From Clostridiales bacterium (lineage in GTDB: Bacteria > Bacillota > Clostridia > Christensenellales > Borkfalkiaceae): a stretch of DNA of 64,000 nt. Of the stretch, positions 35,751 through 42,790 are shown piece by piece. A program made the position numbers and the translations under genes. Within the stretch, counting starts at the first letter, position 1, and each line of letters opens with the position of its first letter. The stretch is taken from contig SVIM01000006.1 of NCBI GenBank assembly GCA_015069485.1, positions 1 to 64,000 of the forward strand. The letters run 5' to 3'. The notes beneath the pieces are model-generated. The model was given only the letters and a program-made list of their open reading frames with translations. It searched no databases and was not told the DNA's origin.

Positions 35751-36686
35751 TTATATCAAAGAAACCGTTTCGTCTAGCCCAAGCATTATATTCATATTTT
35801 GAACTGCCGCGCCCGAAGCACCCTTTCCTAAATTATCGAATACGGATGCCAAAAAGATTCTATCTTCGTTACCGCTTAAATAAATTTTTAAGTTATTAGT
35901 ACCCGATAGCTCGTTTGCGGGAATAAATGCCGGGGTATCTTCTTCAGTTGCAACTGATATAAAATTACTACCTTGGTAATATTCCGTTAAAAATTTACGC
36001 AAATCCTGTACGGAATATTTTTTGTTTAATAATCTAGTATATAAAGGAACGGTTACGCACATCCCGCAATAAAAATCGCAAATTATGGGATTAAAAATGG
36101 GTTTTTGGCTTAAACCGCACTCGTTTACCATTTCGGGAAGATGCTTGTGATTTAAGGTTATTGCGTACTGTCTGGGCGAAGAAAGGGCAGCTTCCCTATC
36201 TTCTGCCTGATAAACGGCAATCGTTTTTTTGCCTGCGCCCGAATAACCCGTAATTGAGTGCGCTACGAAAGGGTAATCGGCGGGAATAATACCTGCCTTA
36301 ACCAAGGGAGCAACCGTAGAGATAAATCCTGTTGCGTGGCAGCCGGGGTTTGCTACCCTTTTTGCGTTTGCAATTTGTTCCCTTCTTTTACCTGAAAGCT
36401 CGGGAAGGCCGTAAACCCAGTCGCTATTAGTTCTATGCGCGGTGGACGCGTCTATAACCTTTACCTTGTTGTTAACGTCAATTAAAGAAACCGATTCTTT
36501 TGCCGCTTCGTCGGGCAAGCACAAAAAGGCGACGTCTGCAGAATTTAAGCAATCCCTACGCGCGTTTTTATCCTTTCTTAATTCTTCGGGCAAAGTTATT
36601 ATATTAACGTCGCTTCTTTTGCCTAACCTATCAAAAATTTGTAACCCGGTAGTTCCTTCTTTACCATCGATAAATATATTATACAT
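35751..36686 (-). CDS. argC: N-acetyl-gamma-glutamyl-phosphate reductase, short (type 2) form
   Basis: ArgC reduces the ArgB product to the semialdehyde used by ArgD. At 311 residues it belongs to the short type 2 class rather than the ~345-residue type 1. It begins IFIDGKEGTTGLQIFDRL, has the catalytic Cys in RVANPGCHATGF and the C-terminal FDNLGKGASGAAVQNMNIMLGL. Its ATG shares one base with the argG stop, a strong sign of coupling. The gene looks complete. Confidence 0.94.
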   Translation of the reverse strand: MYNIFIDGKEGTTGLQIFDRLGKRSDVNIITLPEELRKDKNARRDCLNSADVAFLCLPDEAAKESVSLIDVNNKVKVIDASTAHRTNSDWVYGLPELSGKRREQIANAKRVANPGCHATGFISTVAPLVKAGIIPADYPFVAHSITGYSGAGKKTIAVYQAEDREAALSSPRQYAITLNHKHLPEMVNECGLSQKPIFNPIICDFYCGMCVTVPLYTRLLNKKYSVQDLRKFLTEYYQGSNFISVATEEDTPAFIPANELSGTNNLKIYLSGNEDRIFLASVFDNLGKGASGAAVQNMNIMLGLDETVSLI

Positions 36687-37906
36687 TATTTAAGTTTTTT
36701 GCTATCGAGCAACGCTTTAACCTTGATGGGTAAACCGAAAAGGTTGATAAAGCCCTGTGAATCCATTTGGTCGTAGCAATCGTCTTCGCCAAAGGTTGCG
36801 ATATCTTCGCTATATAAGGAATAGGGCGAAGTAATGCCTGCGGGAATAATATTACCCTTGTAAATTTTAAGCTTAACGTCACCGGTTACCGTTTGCTGAG
36901 TTTTTTCAACGAAGGCGTCTAACGCTTCCCTTAAAGGAGTAAACCATTGACCGTCGTAAACGATTTCACCGTACTTAATTGCAATAATTTGCTTGTAGTG
37001 CTGGGTAGCCTTGTCAAGACAAATAGATTCTAAAAGCTCGTGCGCGGTGTATAAAATAGTACCGCCGGGGGTTTCGTATACGCCCCTAGACTTCATACCA
37101 ACAAGGCGGTTTTCTACCATATCGATAAGTCCTACACCGTTTTCTCCGCCGATTTTATTAAGCTTTTCAATTAAAGCAACGCTTTCTAATTCTTCTCCGT
37201 CGATTGCGGTGGGCACACCCTTTTCAAAATGAATAGTTAAGTAGGTTGCCTTATCGGGAGCGTTCCAAGGGGAAACGCCAAGTTCCAAAATTTTGTCGTA
37301 ATTAGGTTCGTTTGCAGGGTCTTCCAAATCTAAACCTTCGTGAGATAAGTGCCAAAGGTTTTTATCTTTGGAATAGTTGGTTTCTCTGCTAATTTTTAAG
37401 GGAATATTGTGCTTTTCAGCGTATTCAATTTCGTCGTCACGGCTTTTAAATTCCCAAATTCTCCAAGGTGCGATAATTTTCATTTCAGGCGCAAAAGCCT
37501 TGATGGAAAGTTCAAATCTAACTTGGTCGTTGCCCTTACCGGTACAGCCGTGGCAAATTGCGTCTGCGCCTTCAGCCTTTGCAATTTCTACTATTCTTTT
37601 TGCAATAACAGGTCTTGCAAAAGAAGTACCTAAAAGGTATTTATTTTCGTAAACTGCGCCCGCCTTCATAGTGGGGTAAATATAGTCTTCAATAAATTCC
37701 TTTTTTAAGTCTTCGATATAAAGTTTTGATGCGCCAGTTTTTAACGCCTTTTCTTCCAAGCCTTCAAGTTCAGTAGTTTGACCTACGTCGCCAGAAACGG
37801 CAATAACTTCGCAGTTATCGTAATTTTCCTTAAGCCAAGGAATAATAATTGAAGTATCTAACCCGCCAGAATAAGCAAGCACTACTTTTTTAATTTTCTT
37901 TTCCAT
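36686..37906 (-). CDS. argG: Argininosuccinate synthase, first gene of the arginine operon
   Basis: ArgG condenses citrulline with aspartate using ATP. It shows the PP-loop [52 protein letters not shown] and [17 protein letters not shown]. The length of 406 residues is normal. argH was not found in the window, so argininosuccinate lyase must lie elsewhere. A good promoter and a roughly 50-base leader lie upstream. All genes from argG to thiI run in the same direction with short gaps or overlaps. Confidence 0.96.
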   Translation of the reverse strand: MEKKIKKVVLAYSGGLDTSIIIPWLKENYDNCEVIAVSGDVGQTTELEGLEEKALKTGASKLYIEDLKKEFIEDYIYPTMKAGAVYENKYLLGTSFARPVIAKRIVEIAKAEGADAICHGCTGKGNDQVRFELSIKAFAPEMKIIAPWRIWEFKSRDDEIEYAEKHNIPLKISRETNYSKDKNLWHLSHEGLDLEDPANEPNYDKILELGVSPWNAPDKATYLTIHFEKGVPTAIDGEELESVALIEKLNKIGGENGVGLIDMVENRLVGMKSRGVYETPGGTILYTAHELLESICLDKATQHYKQIIAIKYGEIVYDGQWFTPLREALDAFVEKTQQTVTGDVKLKIYKGNIIPAGITSPYSLYSEDIATFGEDDCYDQMDSQGFINLFGLPIKVKALLDSKKLK

Positions 37907-37962
37907 ATATATAATCTCACTTAAAATTTTTATATAAATTAGTAAAATCCTAAATCTTTGAA

Positions 37963-37991
37963 ATTATACACCATATAAAAAATCAAGTCAA
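37963..37991 (-). promoter_or_regulatory. Sigma-A promoter of the arginine operon
   Basis: On the minus strand TTGACT (37991-37986), 17 bases and a perfect TATAAT (37968-37963). The leader to the argG ATG is about 50 bases. An A/T-rich TGAATATTTAATTA directly upstream could be half of an ArgR box but lacks a proper second half. Confidence 0.78.
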
Positions 37992-38021
37992 GTAAATGAA
38001 TATTTAATTAATAAAAAAATA

Positions 38022-38050
38022 GCGAAAGATTACTATAAGTAATCCCCCGC
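38022..38050 (-). terminator. Terminator upstream of the arginine promoter
   Basis: On the minus strand GCGGGGGATTAC-TTATA-GTAATCTTTCGC, with two or three imperfect pairs, is followed by TATTTTTTTATT. It would end the transcript of the InlB-repeat lipoprotein and the small ORF before the arginine promoter. Confidence 0.72.
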
Positions 38051-38161
38051 CGATTTTTATTTAGTATTTAATCATCTCGTATATTAATTTTTACAATAAA
38101 GCTTTTTAAAAAATTATATTCCTCTCCTCTACTATTTCCTCAATTTTTAATAATTGTCCTC

Positions 38162-38221
38162 TTAAAATAAACACCAAACTACGTACGCAATTTTTCTGTT
38201 AGTAAAATATTTACTCTTCAT
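38162..38221 (-). CDS. Small ORF of 19 codons with a strong ribosome binding site
   Basis: The peptide begins MKSKYFTNRKIAYVV and ends in a Trp-Cys-Leu-Phe tail. AAGGAG lies seven bases before the ATG, 17 bases after the stop of the lipoprotein gene. It is too short for the ORF track, which shows it only as the tail of a longer shadow ORF. A basic N-terminus followed by hydrophobic residues resembles the start of a signal peptide or a membrane peptide. It may be a true small protein or the cut-off start of a lost gene. Together with it, the 331-base gap 37907-38237 holds only the terminator and promoter already listed. Confidence 0.4.
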   Translation of the reverse strand: MKSKYFTNRKIAYVVWCLF

Positions 38222-38237
38222 ATTTTTTCTCCTTATA

Positions 38238-38978
38238 TTAAACTCCACGCCAACCAGCATAAAGCCTAAATTCAACGCCTTCTTCAATAGTTGGTGACAC
38301 GTCAAAATCCCATTCATTGATGCACTCAGGCTCGGTATACCAACCAATAAATTCATATCCGTTTCTTTCGGGATTGAATGGTAAAGGAATTTTTTCGCCC
38401 GTATCAATATTATCCAAACTATAATATCCGCCATTTACCTCATTAGAATTGTTGTTCATAAAAACAATGTTAGCAGGTTTACAATCGCTCATATTACCTT
38501 TTAATTCATCATACAGCGATTTATACACATAAACGTTTTTCAGATTTGCGAAATTAAATGTTATTTCAAAGCTATTGGAACACACCATCAAATCTACTTC
38601 AGAACCATAAAAATAATTAATACCTTTTATATTTTCATGTATATACAGTTTTTTAAGATTTCCACAATAAACGTGGTGACTTTTGTTATGGTAAAAACCC
38701 TCATCAAAAAAACCGATGTGCTTCACTGGTTTACCGTCTATTTCTCTTGGAATTTCAATTGCTTCTTGTTCTAACCCTAATGTTGTGAACCCAACAATCG
38801 CAATAGCATTATTATTTTTATCCTGAAAATTACTATTTTCGCCTACAATAATATATTGATAAAAGCCGTCCTCATAGATTTTGGCTTCTCTACTACAACC
38901 GTTAGCAAAAACCAACAAAGTTATAATCAGCATTAAACATACCGTTAAGCTAAAATATTGCTTTAATTTCCTTTTCAT
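38238..38978 (-). CDS. Lipoprotein with a C-terminal InlB/Flg_new-type repeat
   Basis: A 246-residue predicted lipoprotein. The signal peptide MKRKLKQYFSLTVCLMLIITLLVFANGC ends at Cys 28. The middle (about residues 60-170) has short strand-like repeats such as NLKKLYIHENIKGI and LKNVYVYKSLYDELKG that resemble BspA-type leucine-rich repeats. The C-terminus (about 200-246) shows RNGYEFIGWYTEPECINEWDF ... EFRLYAGW, a Listeria-Bacteroides (InlB B-repeat) module common in surface proteins of gut bacteria. Exact function unknown; binding at the cell surface is inferred. A consensus promoter and two possible translation starts lie upstream. Confidence 0.82.
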   Translation of the reverse strand: MKRKLKQYFSLTVCLMLIITLLVFANGCSREAKIYEDGFYQYIIVGENSNFQDKNNNAIAIVGFTTLGLEQEAIEIPREIDGKPVKHIGFFDEGFYHNKSHHVYCGNLKKLYIHENIKGINYFYGSEVDLMVCSNSFEITFNFANLKNVYVYKSLYDELKGNMSDCKPANIVFMNNNSNEVNGGYYSLDNIDTGEKIPLPFNPERNGYEFIGWYTEPECINEWDFDVSPTIEEGVEFRLYAGWRGV

Positions 38979-39031
38979 ATCGTTCTCCTTTTTAAATAAT
39001 TGCTAGACTTTAATTAAATTTTTATTTTATG

Positions 39032-39040
39032 CTATTGCAT
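39032..39040 (-). other. Two-codon leader ORF (ATG CAA TAG) with its own ribosome binding site
   Basis: In the leader of the InlB-repeat lipoprotein gene, AAGGAG (39054-39049) lies nine bases before ATG-CAA-TAG. The real gene start follows about 60 bases later with a second AAGGAG. It may be chance or a minimal upstream ORF. Confidence 0.3.
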
Positions 39041-39074
39041 TGGACTTCTCTCCTTAAAACTATTTTTTTAATAT

Positions 39075-39103
39075 ATTATACCATACTTTGCCAATATTGT
39101 CAA
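39075..39103 (-). promoter_or_regulatory. Consensus sigma-A promoter of the InlB-repeat lipoprotein
   Basis: On the minus strand TTGACA (39103-39098), 17 bases and TATAAT (39080-39075), a perfect match. The predicted leader is about 90 bases long. Confidence 0.8.
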
Positions 39104-39146
39104 TGGTTAACTCAGTAACGTTTAAAAAACCAATAAAACTAAAAAG

Positions 39147-39166
39147 TGCGGAGTGAATTCCGCACC
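39147..39166 (-). terminator. Terminator of the YgjP-thioesterase unit
   Basis: GTGCGGA-ATTCAC-TCCGCAC on the minus strand is followed by TTTTTAG. It lies 14 bases after the YgjP-type stop codon. Confidence 0.8.
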
Positions 39167-39179
39167 TTTAAATAAAATT

Positions 39180-39821
39180 TTAATTATAAAAATTTGCAAT
39201 AAAGGCAAATTGTTTTAAAACTTGACGCTCCTTTTTATAATTTTTACAAAACCTTGAAACAAGGTTCCAAAAATTTTTTGAGTGGTTATGATGAACGGTA
39301 TGGCAAAGCTCGTGAATTATTATATAGTGCCAACTTGATACGGGAAGCATTAAAAGCTTATAGTTAAAAACTATATTGTTTTTTGCGTCACAGCACCCCC
39401 ACCTTGCCTTATAGCTTTTAAACGAAACGGTGCTTGCGCTTAAATTGCAAAGGGCGCAAATTTTTTCGTATTCAGCTAAAAACAAGGGCGATAAAAACTG
39501 CGTTAGCGCGTTGCGAATTTGATTTTTATTTTTTAAAACTAATTTGTTTTGAAAAATTTTATTTTCTTTACCGAATTCCAAGTCTATTAGTTTACCGCAA
39601 ATTAATATTTTTTTATAGCTTAAAACCTGTTCCCTCTCAAATATATTTTGGCCGTTTAGCGCAATTTTTTTGCTAATCCAGCTTCGCTTTCGTTCAACGA
39701 ATTTATGAATTTCAGCCATAGGTAAGCTTTTAGGCGCTCTTACTATAACCTCGTTTAAGCTCGTAACTTGTATCGCTACGCTTTTTCTTTTAGTCCTTAC
39801 TGCTTTATAATTTATATTCAT
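39180..39821 (-). CDS. YgjP-type (SprT-like, DUF45) zinc metalloprotease
   Basis: A 213-residue protein with the YgjP/DUF45 layout: an N-terminal beta region KAVRTKRKSVAIQVTSLNEVIVRAPKSLP, KFVERKRSWISKK, then SYKARWGCCDAKNNIVFNYKLLMLP and the zinc site in YIIIHELCHTVHHNHSKNFWNLV (HELxH plus a later His). Members are predicted cytoplasmic metallopeptidases with no firm physiological role; one is annotated M48-like. The start overlaps the end of the thioesterase gene by 17 bases, so the two are coupled. Complete length for the family. Confidence 0.88.
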   Translation of the reverse strand: MNINYKAVRTKRKSVAIQVTSLNEVIVRAPKSLPMAEIHKFVERKRSWISKKIALNGQNIFEREQVLSYKKILICGKLIDLEFGKENKIFQNKLVLKNKNQIRNALTQFLSPLFLAEYEKICALCNLSASTVSFKSYKARWGCCDAKNNIVFNYKLLMLPVSSWHYIIIHELCHTVHHNHSKNFWNLVSRFCKNYKKERQVLKQFAFIANFYN

Positions 39822-40542
39822 CTATCGTAAATTTAAATTGCGTTCTTAATTCGCCTTGCACTCTTCCTTCGATAAGCACACTTCCGTCGTCTTGTCGGCT
39901 TTTAAGCACCGTAAATTCTTCGCCCATTTTACATTGCTTAACGTAGCTTACTTGCGCGGTGGAAATAAACTTATTTTTTAACTCTTCAGGAGAAAAGGCG
40001 TCAATCGCAAAATCTGCGTATTTAGTATTGTTTACGTGATTATAATGGTCGTAATCGGTGTAGGAAACCCTTTTAAAAAACGCCGCTTCGCCACCGTCGA
40101 GCTGGGGGATTTTCCACTTGTTAAACTCTATACTTCTAAAATCGTTATACTCCCTTTCATCCGTTTCGAAAAAGGCTTTTGAAGGTAAAATTGCGTACCT
40201 TTCCAAATCGATTAAGCACCAACGCGAAGTGGCTACACCTACCTTTTCTTCACCGATAAAAAGCTCGAAATCCCTTAAAAAAATTAAGTGCCCCGGCTTT
40301 AACGGCCAAGTGCTTACCGTTAAATTTTCGCCGTATTTTATAGGCCTTGTGAGATTAATGTACCAGTTGGAAACGATAAAAGCAAAGCCCTTCTTTTTAA
40401 TGTCTTCGTAGCCAAAGCCTAACTCGTCTGCAGAAAGGCTTGCGGATTCTTGCATTATAGCAAGTAAGGCAGAAAGCTTTAAATTATCATAAAGATCAAC
40501 GTCCGAATAACGAATCGTGTAAGTTTTTTTGTTTAAATACAC
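39805..40542 (-). CDS. Acyl-ACP thioesterase
   Basis: A 245-residue member of the FatA/FatB-like acyl-ACP thioesterase family with two hot-dog domains. The first has YTIRYSDVDLYDNLKLSALLAIMQESASLSADELG and FAFIVSNWYINLTRPIKYGE; the second has RVSYTDYDHYNHVNNTKYADFAIDAF. It releases fatty acids from ACP and may adjust chain length for membrane lipids or make free fatty acids. The start is GTG with AAGGA about 11 bases upstream. A promoter with TTGCAA and TATAAA precedes it, back to back with the PadR promoter. Confidence 0.9.
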   Translation of the reverse strand: MYLNKKTYTIRYSDVDLYDNLKLSALLAIMQESASLSADELGFGYEDIKKKGFAFIVSNWYINLTRPIKYGENLTVSTWPLKPGHLIFLRDFELFIGEEKVGVATSRWCLIDLERYAILPSKAFFETDEREYNDFRSIEFNKWKIPQLDGGEAAFFKRVSYTDYDHYNHVNNTKYADFAIDAFSPEELKNKFISTAQVSYVKQCKMGEEFTVLKSRQDDGSVLIEGRVQGELRTQFKFTIDEYKL

Positions 40543-40594
40543 TTTAATATTCTTCCTTAATTTTTATTATATTGATTTTAAATATTTTAGCACT

Positions 40595-40623
40595 TTTATA
40601 TTAAAATGTCTATTATTTTGCAA
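40595..40623 (-). promoter_or_regulatory. Predicted promoter of the thioesterase-YgjP unit
   Basis: On the minus strand TTGCAA (40623-40618), 17 bases and TATAAA (40600-40595). It is divergent from the PadR promoter 50 bases away, so a repressor bound between could affect both. Confidence 0.6.
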
Positions 40624-40673
40624 AAAAATAATTAATTATGTGTGACATAGTACCATTTATTTTGATTTTAGTA

Positions 40674-40702
40674 TTGACATATTTGGTATTATGTGATATA
40701 AT
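40674..40702 (+). promoter_or_regulatory. Consensus promoter of the PadR-type gene with possible operators
   Basis: TTGACA (40674-40679), 17 bases and TATAAT (40697-40702) match the consensus exactly. Palindromes overlap or adjoin it: TATGT-GTG-ACATA about 35 bases upstream, and ACATA-TTTGGTAT-TATGT across the spacer. PadR-family repressors typically bind ATGT/ACAT-type dyads near their own promoter (known for the family), so autoregulation is plausible. Confidence 0.75.
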
Positions 40703-40726
40703 ATACACAAAATACGGAGGTTTAGT

Positions 40727-42628
40727 ATGGATAACGATAAAATTTTGCCCGTAGATAGCGAAACGGACGAAAATTTAAATAGCGAGTTGGAAAACGACCA
40801 ACAAGCCCAAAGCGAGCACGGCGTGTTAGAAGTTAAAGAAGAACCCTCCCGCACTACCGAAAAAAATTCGATTAGTGCCGACCTTATTCGCGGTCACATT
40901 AATACTATTATTTTGCGTACATTAGACGAACGAGATAAGTACGGCTATGAAATAATAAATGAAATCGAACAAAAAAGCCACGGTCAGTACGAGCTTAAAC
41001 AACCCACCCTTTACAGCGCGTTAAAGCGCCTTGAAACGCAAGGCTACATACAAGCTTATTGGAAAAGCGACGAAGTTTCATCAGGTGGCAGAAGAAAATA
41101 TTTCCGCCTTACTGAAGCAGGTAAAGAAATTACCGAAAAAAACCGTGCCGAGTGGGAATATTCAAGAACCGTTATCGACAGTTTGATTTCTGATAGAAGC
41201 TTTGATTTTTCACAGCCTGCGCCTAATAGCGTTGACTTTAATATACTTAAAAAATCCACTTCCAGAGTACCCGTCGTTAAATTAGAAACGGTTGACGGAA
41301 ACGCAAAAATTAGCGAAGACGGACAAGCTTTTTGGGAAAGACACCAAGCCCTTGCCGACCAACAGGAACAAACGCTTCAACAGGTTTTAGCCGAACAGCA
41401 AGCGTTATCTGACCAACAGGAGCAAGCATTGCAACAAGTTTTAGCAGAGCAACAAGCACTTGCAGAACAGCAAATTTTGGCTGAACAAAGGCTTGCTTCC
41501 CTTAAGGAATTAGAAGATAAGCTAAACGCGCAAAAGCAAGAATTAGAAGAAGAGCAACAAGCTTTTGAAAACAAAAAAAGCGAGCAGTTGCAAGAGTTAG
41601 AAGATAAGCTTTTGGCGCAGCAGCAGGCGTTAGACGAACAAAAAGCCGAACAGGAAGAAGCTTTTGCTTTACAGCAAGAAGAGTTTGCCAATCAAATGGC
41701 AGAGCAAGTAAACGCCATTGCTTTAAAGCAAAAAGAAATTGAAGAGCAACACCAACAGTTTTTGTTGGAGCAAGAAGCTATTAAGCAACAGGCTATTGAA
41801 GAGGCTAGAATTAGAGCCGAACGCCAAGCTGAAGAAGAGCAGCGCAAATTAGTGCACGAAAACTTTTTAAAGCTTATGAACGGCCAACCCCAGCCACAAC
41901 AAGCGCAACAAGCGGAAATTGCTTATACTCAAGCAAACGCTCCTTCCCCTATTTATACGAGCAAGCCCGAAACGGAAAGGGATTATAGAAACCTTATTAA
42001 TAACTTGTTTTTAGGCACGATAAGCACGCCTAACTACCCTTCAGTCCCTAAGGCAGAAGCAGTTATGCAAGAACCTATTCCTACCTATCCTTGCCCCCCT
42101 ACTCCCCCTTCTGCAACGCAGAGCGCCGAGCCTACCGTTATTCAGTTTGGCGACGCCAAGACAAAGGCTTTGGACGAGGGCTTAAGGATTAACACCGCCG
42201 AAAGCTATTCCCGTACGCAAGAAAAAGCGCCTTATAGCAAGGGATTAACGCTTTTTAAAAGCTCTTTAATAGTTGGTATTATTATGCTTTTAGAGTTTGC
42301 GCTTTGCCTTTTATTTAAGGATGCGCTTGCAGTTGAAACGGTTTATCCTTTAGTAATTTTAGCGATAAACTGTGCACAAGTCGGCATATGCGCCGTAGTT
42401 GGTTTTAGCGGACTTATTCAAAACAACAGAAGACCTACTTCCAACAATTACATATCTACAAGTATAATAATTTGTATCGTTTCTATTTTAATAATTTGTT
42501 TAACCTCGCTTCTTATTCAGGTAAATTTTTCATCCATTGCAGATATAACTGCAAAAATAATTATTCCTTGTATTATTGCATTGAATATCCCTGTGTTTAC
42601 CGTAAGCTTTTATTTGTTAAGCAAATAA
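40727..42628 (+). CDS. PadR-family HTH protein with Gln-rich coiled coil and C-terminal membrane segments
   Basis: A 633-residue protein, far longer than normal PadR regulators (100-200 residues). After an acidic start of about 50 residues comes a PadR winged helix: IRGHINTIILRTLDERDKYGYEIINEIE ... LKQPTLYSALKRLETQGYIQAYW ... GGRRKYFRLTEAGKEI. From about residue 200 to 385 a Gln/Glu/Ala-rich coiled coil runs with two exact-frame 18-residue repeats (DQQEQ.LQQVLAEQQAL). A proline-rich linker follows, then about four transmembrane helices from residue 510 (LIVGIIMLLEFALCLLF, YPLVILAINCAQVGICAVVGF, SIIICIVSILIICLTSLLI, IIIPCIIALNIPVFTVSFYL). This predicts a membrane-tethered DNA-binding protein. 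Ligand and targets unknown. Good RBS (CGGAGG) and promoter. Confidence 0.9.
   Translation: MDNDKILPVDSETDENLNSELENDQQAQSEHGVLEVKEEPSRTTEKNSISADLIRGHINTIILRTLDERDKYGYEIINEIEQKSHGQYELKQPTLYSALKRLETQGYIQAYWKSDEVSSGGRRKYFRLTEAGKEITEKNRAEWEYSRTVIDSLISDRSFDFSQPAPNSVDFNILKKSTSRVPVVKLETVDGNAKISEDGQAFWERHQALADQQEQTLQQVLAEQQALSDQQEQALQQVLAEQQALAEQQILAEQRLASLKELEDKLNAQKQELEEEQQAFENKKSEQLQELEDKLLAQQQALDEQKAEQEEAFALQQEEFANQMAEQVNAIALKQKEIEEQHQQFLLEQEAIKQQAIEEARIRAERQAEEEQRKLVHENFLKLMNGQPQPQQAQQAEIAYTQANAPSPIYTSKPETERDYRNLINNLFLGTISTPNYPSVPKAEAVMQEPIPTYPCPPTPPSATQSAEPTVIQFGDAKTKALDEGLRINTAESYSRTQEKAPYSKGLTLFKSSLIVGIIMLLEFALCLLFKDALAVETVYPLVILAINCAQVGICAVVGFSGLIQNNRRPTSNNYISTSIIICIVSILIICLTSLLIQVNFSSIADITAKIIIPCIIALNIPVFTVSFYLLSK
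41357..41464 (+). repeat. Two tandem 54-bp units inside the PadR-type coiled coil
   Basis: Two 18-codon units, DQQEQTLQQVLAEQQALS and DQQEQALQQVLAEQQALA, lie side by side from codon 211. They are followed by a shorter partial unit EQQILAEQ. Slippage or unequal crossing over would change the coil length without breaking the frame. Confidence 0.85.
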
Positions 42629-42644
42629 TTATAAAAATAATAAA

Positions 42645-42664
42645 GCGTCGGCATATACCGACGC
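42645..42664 (+). terminator. Terminator of the PadR-type gene
   Basis: GCGTCGG-CATATA-CCGACGC is followed by TTTTTAAATTT on the plus strand, 16 bases after the stop codon. Confidence 0.88.
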
Positions 42665-42693
42665 TTTTTAAATTTGAAAGGTTATATAAAAAA

Positions 42694-42711
42694 CGGAGCA
42701 GGTTTGCTCCG
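42694..42711. terminator. Second terminator, serving rny on the minus strand
   Basis: CGGAGCA-GGTT-TGCTCCG has T-runs outside on both strands (TTTTTG on plus, TTTTTTATA on minus). It would stop the minus-strand rny transcript and back up the PadR terminator. Confidence 0.82.
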
Positions 42712-42790
42712 TTTTTGTTATGATTTGGGTTTTTTAAGATTGTTATTTAAGCCTGAACGGCTGTTAAACGCTTATTTTAAAGATTAAGCG

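Noticed and set aside
37996-38011. ArgR/AhrC box upstream of the arginine promoter (TGAATATTTAATTA)
   Set aside because: The left half fits the ARG box but the right half does not read ATTCA. In A/T-rich DNA this is weak evidence.
38162-38434. 90-residue ORF from the ORF track
   Set aside because: It lies mostly inside the InlB-repeat lipoprotein gene in another frame. Only its last 19 codons have an independent ribosome binding site and are listed as a small ORF.
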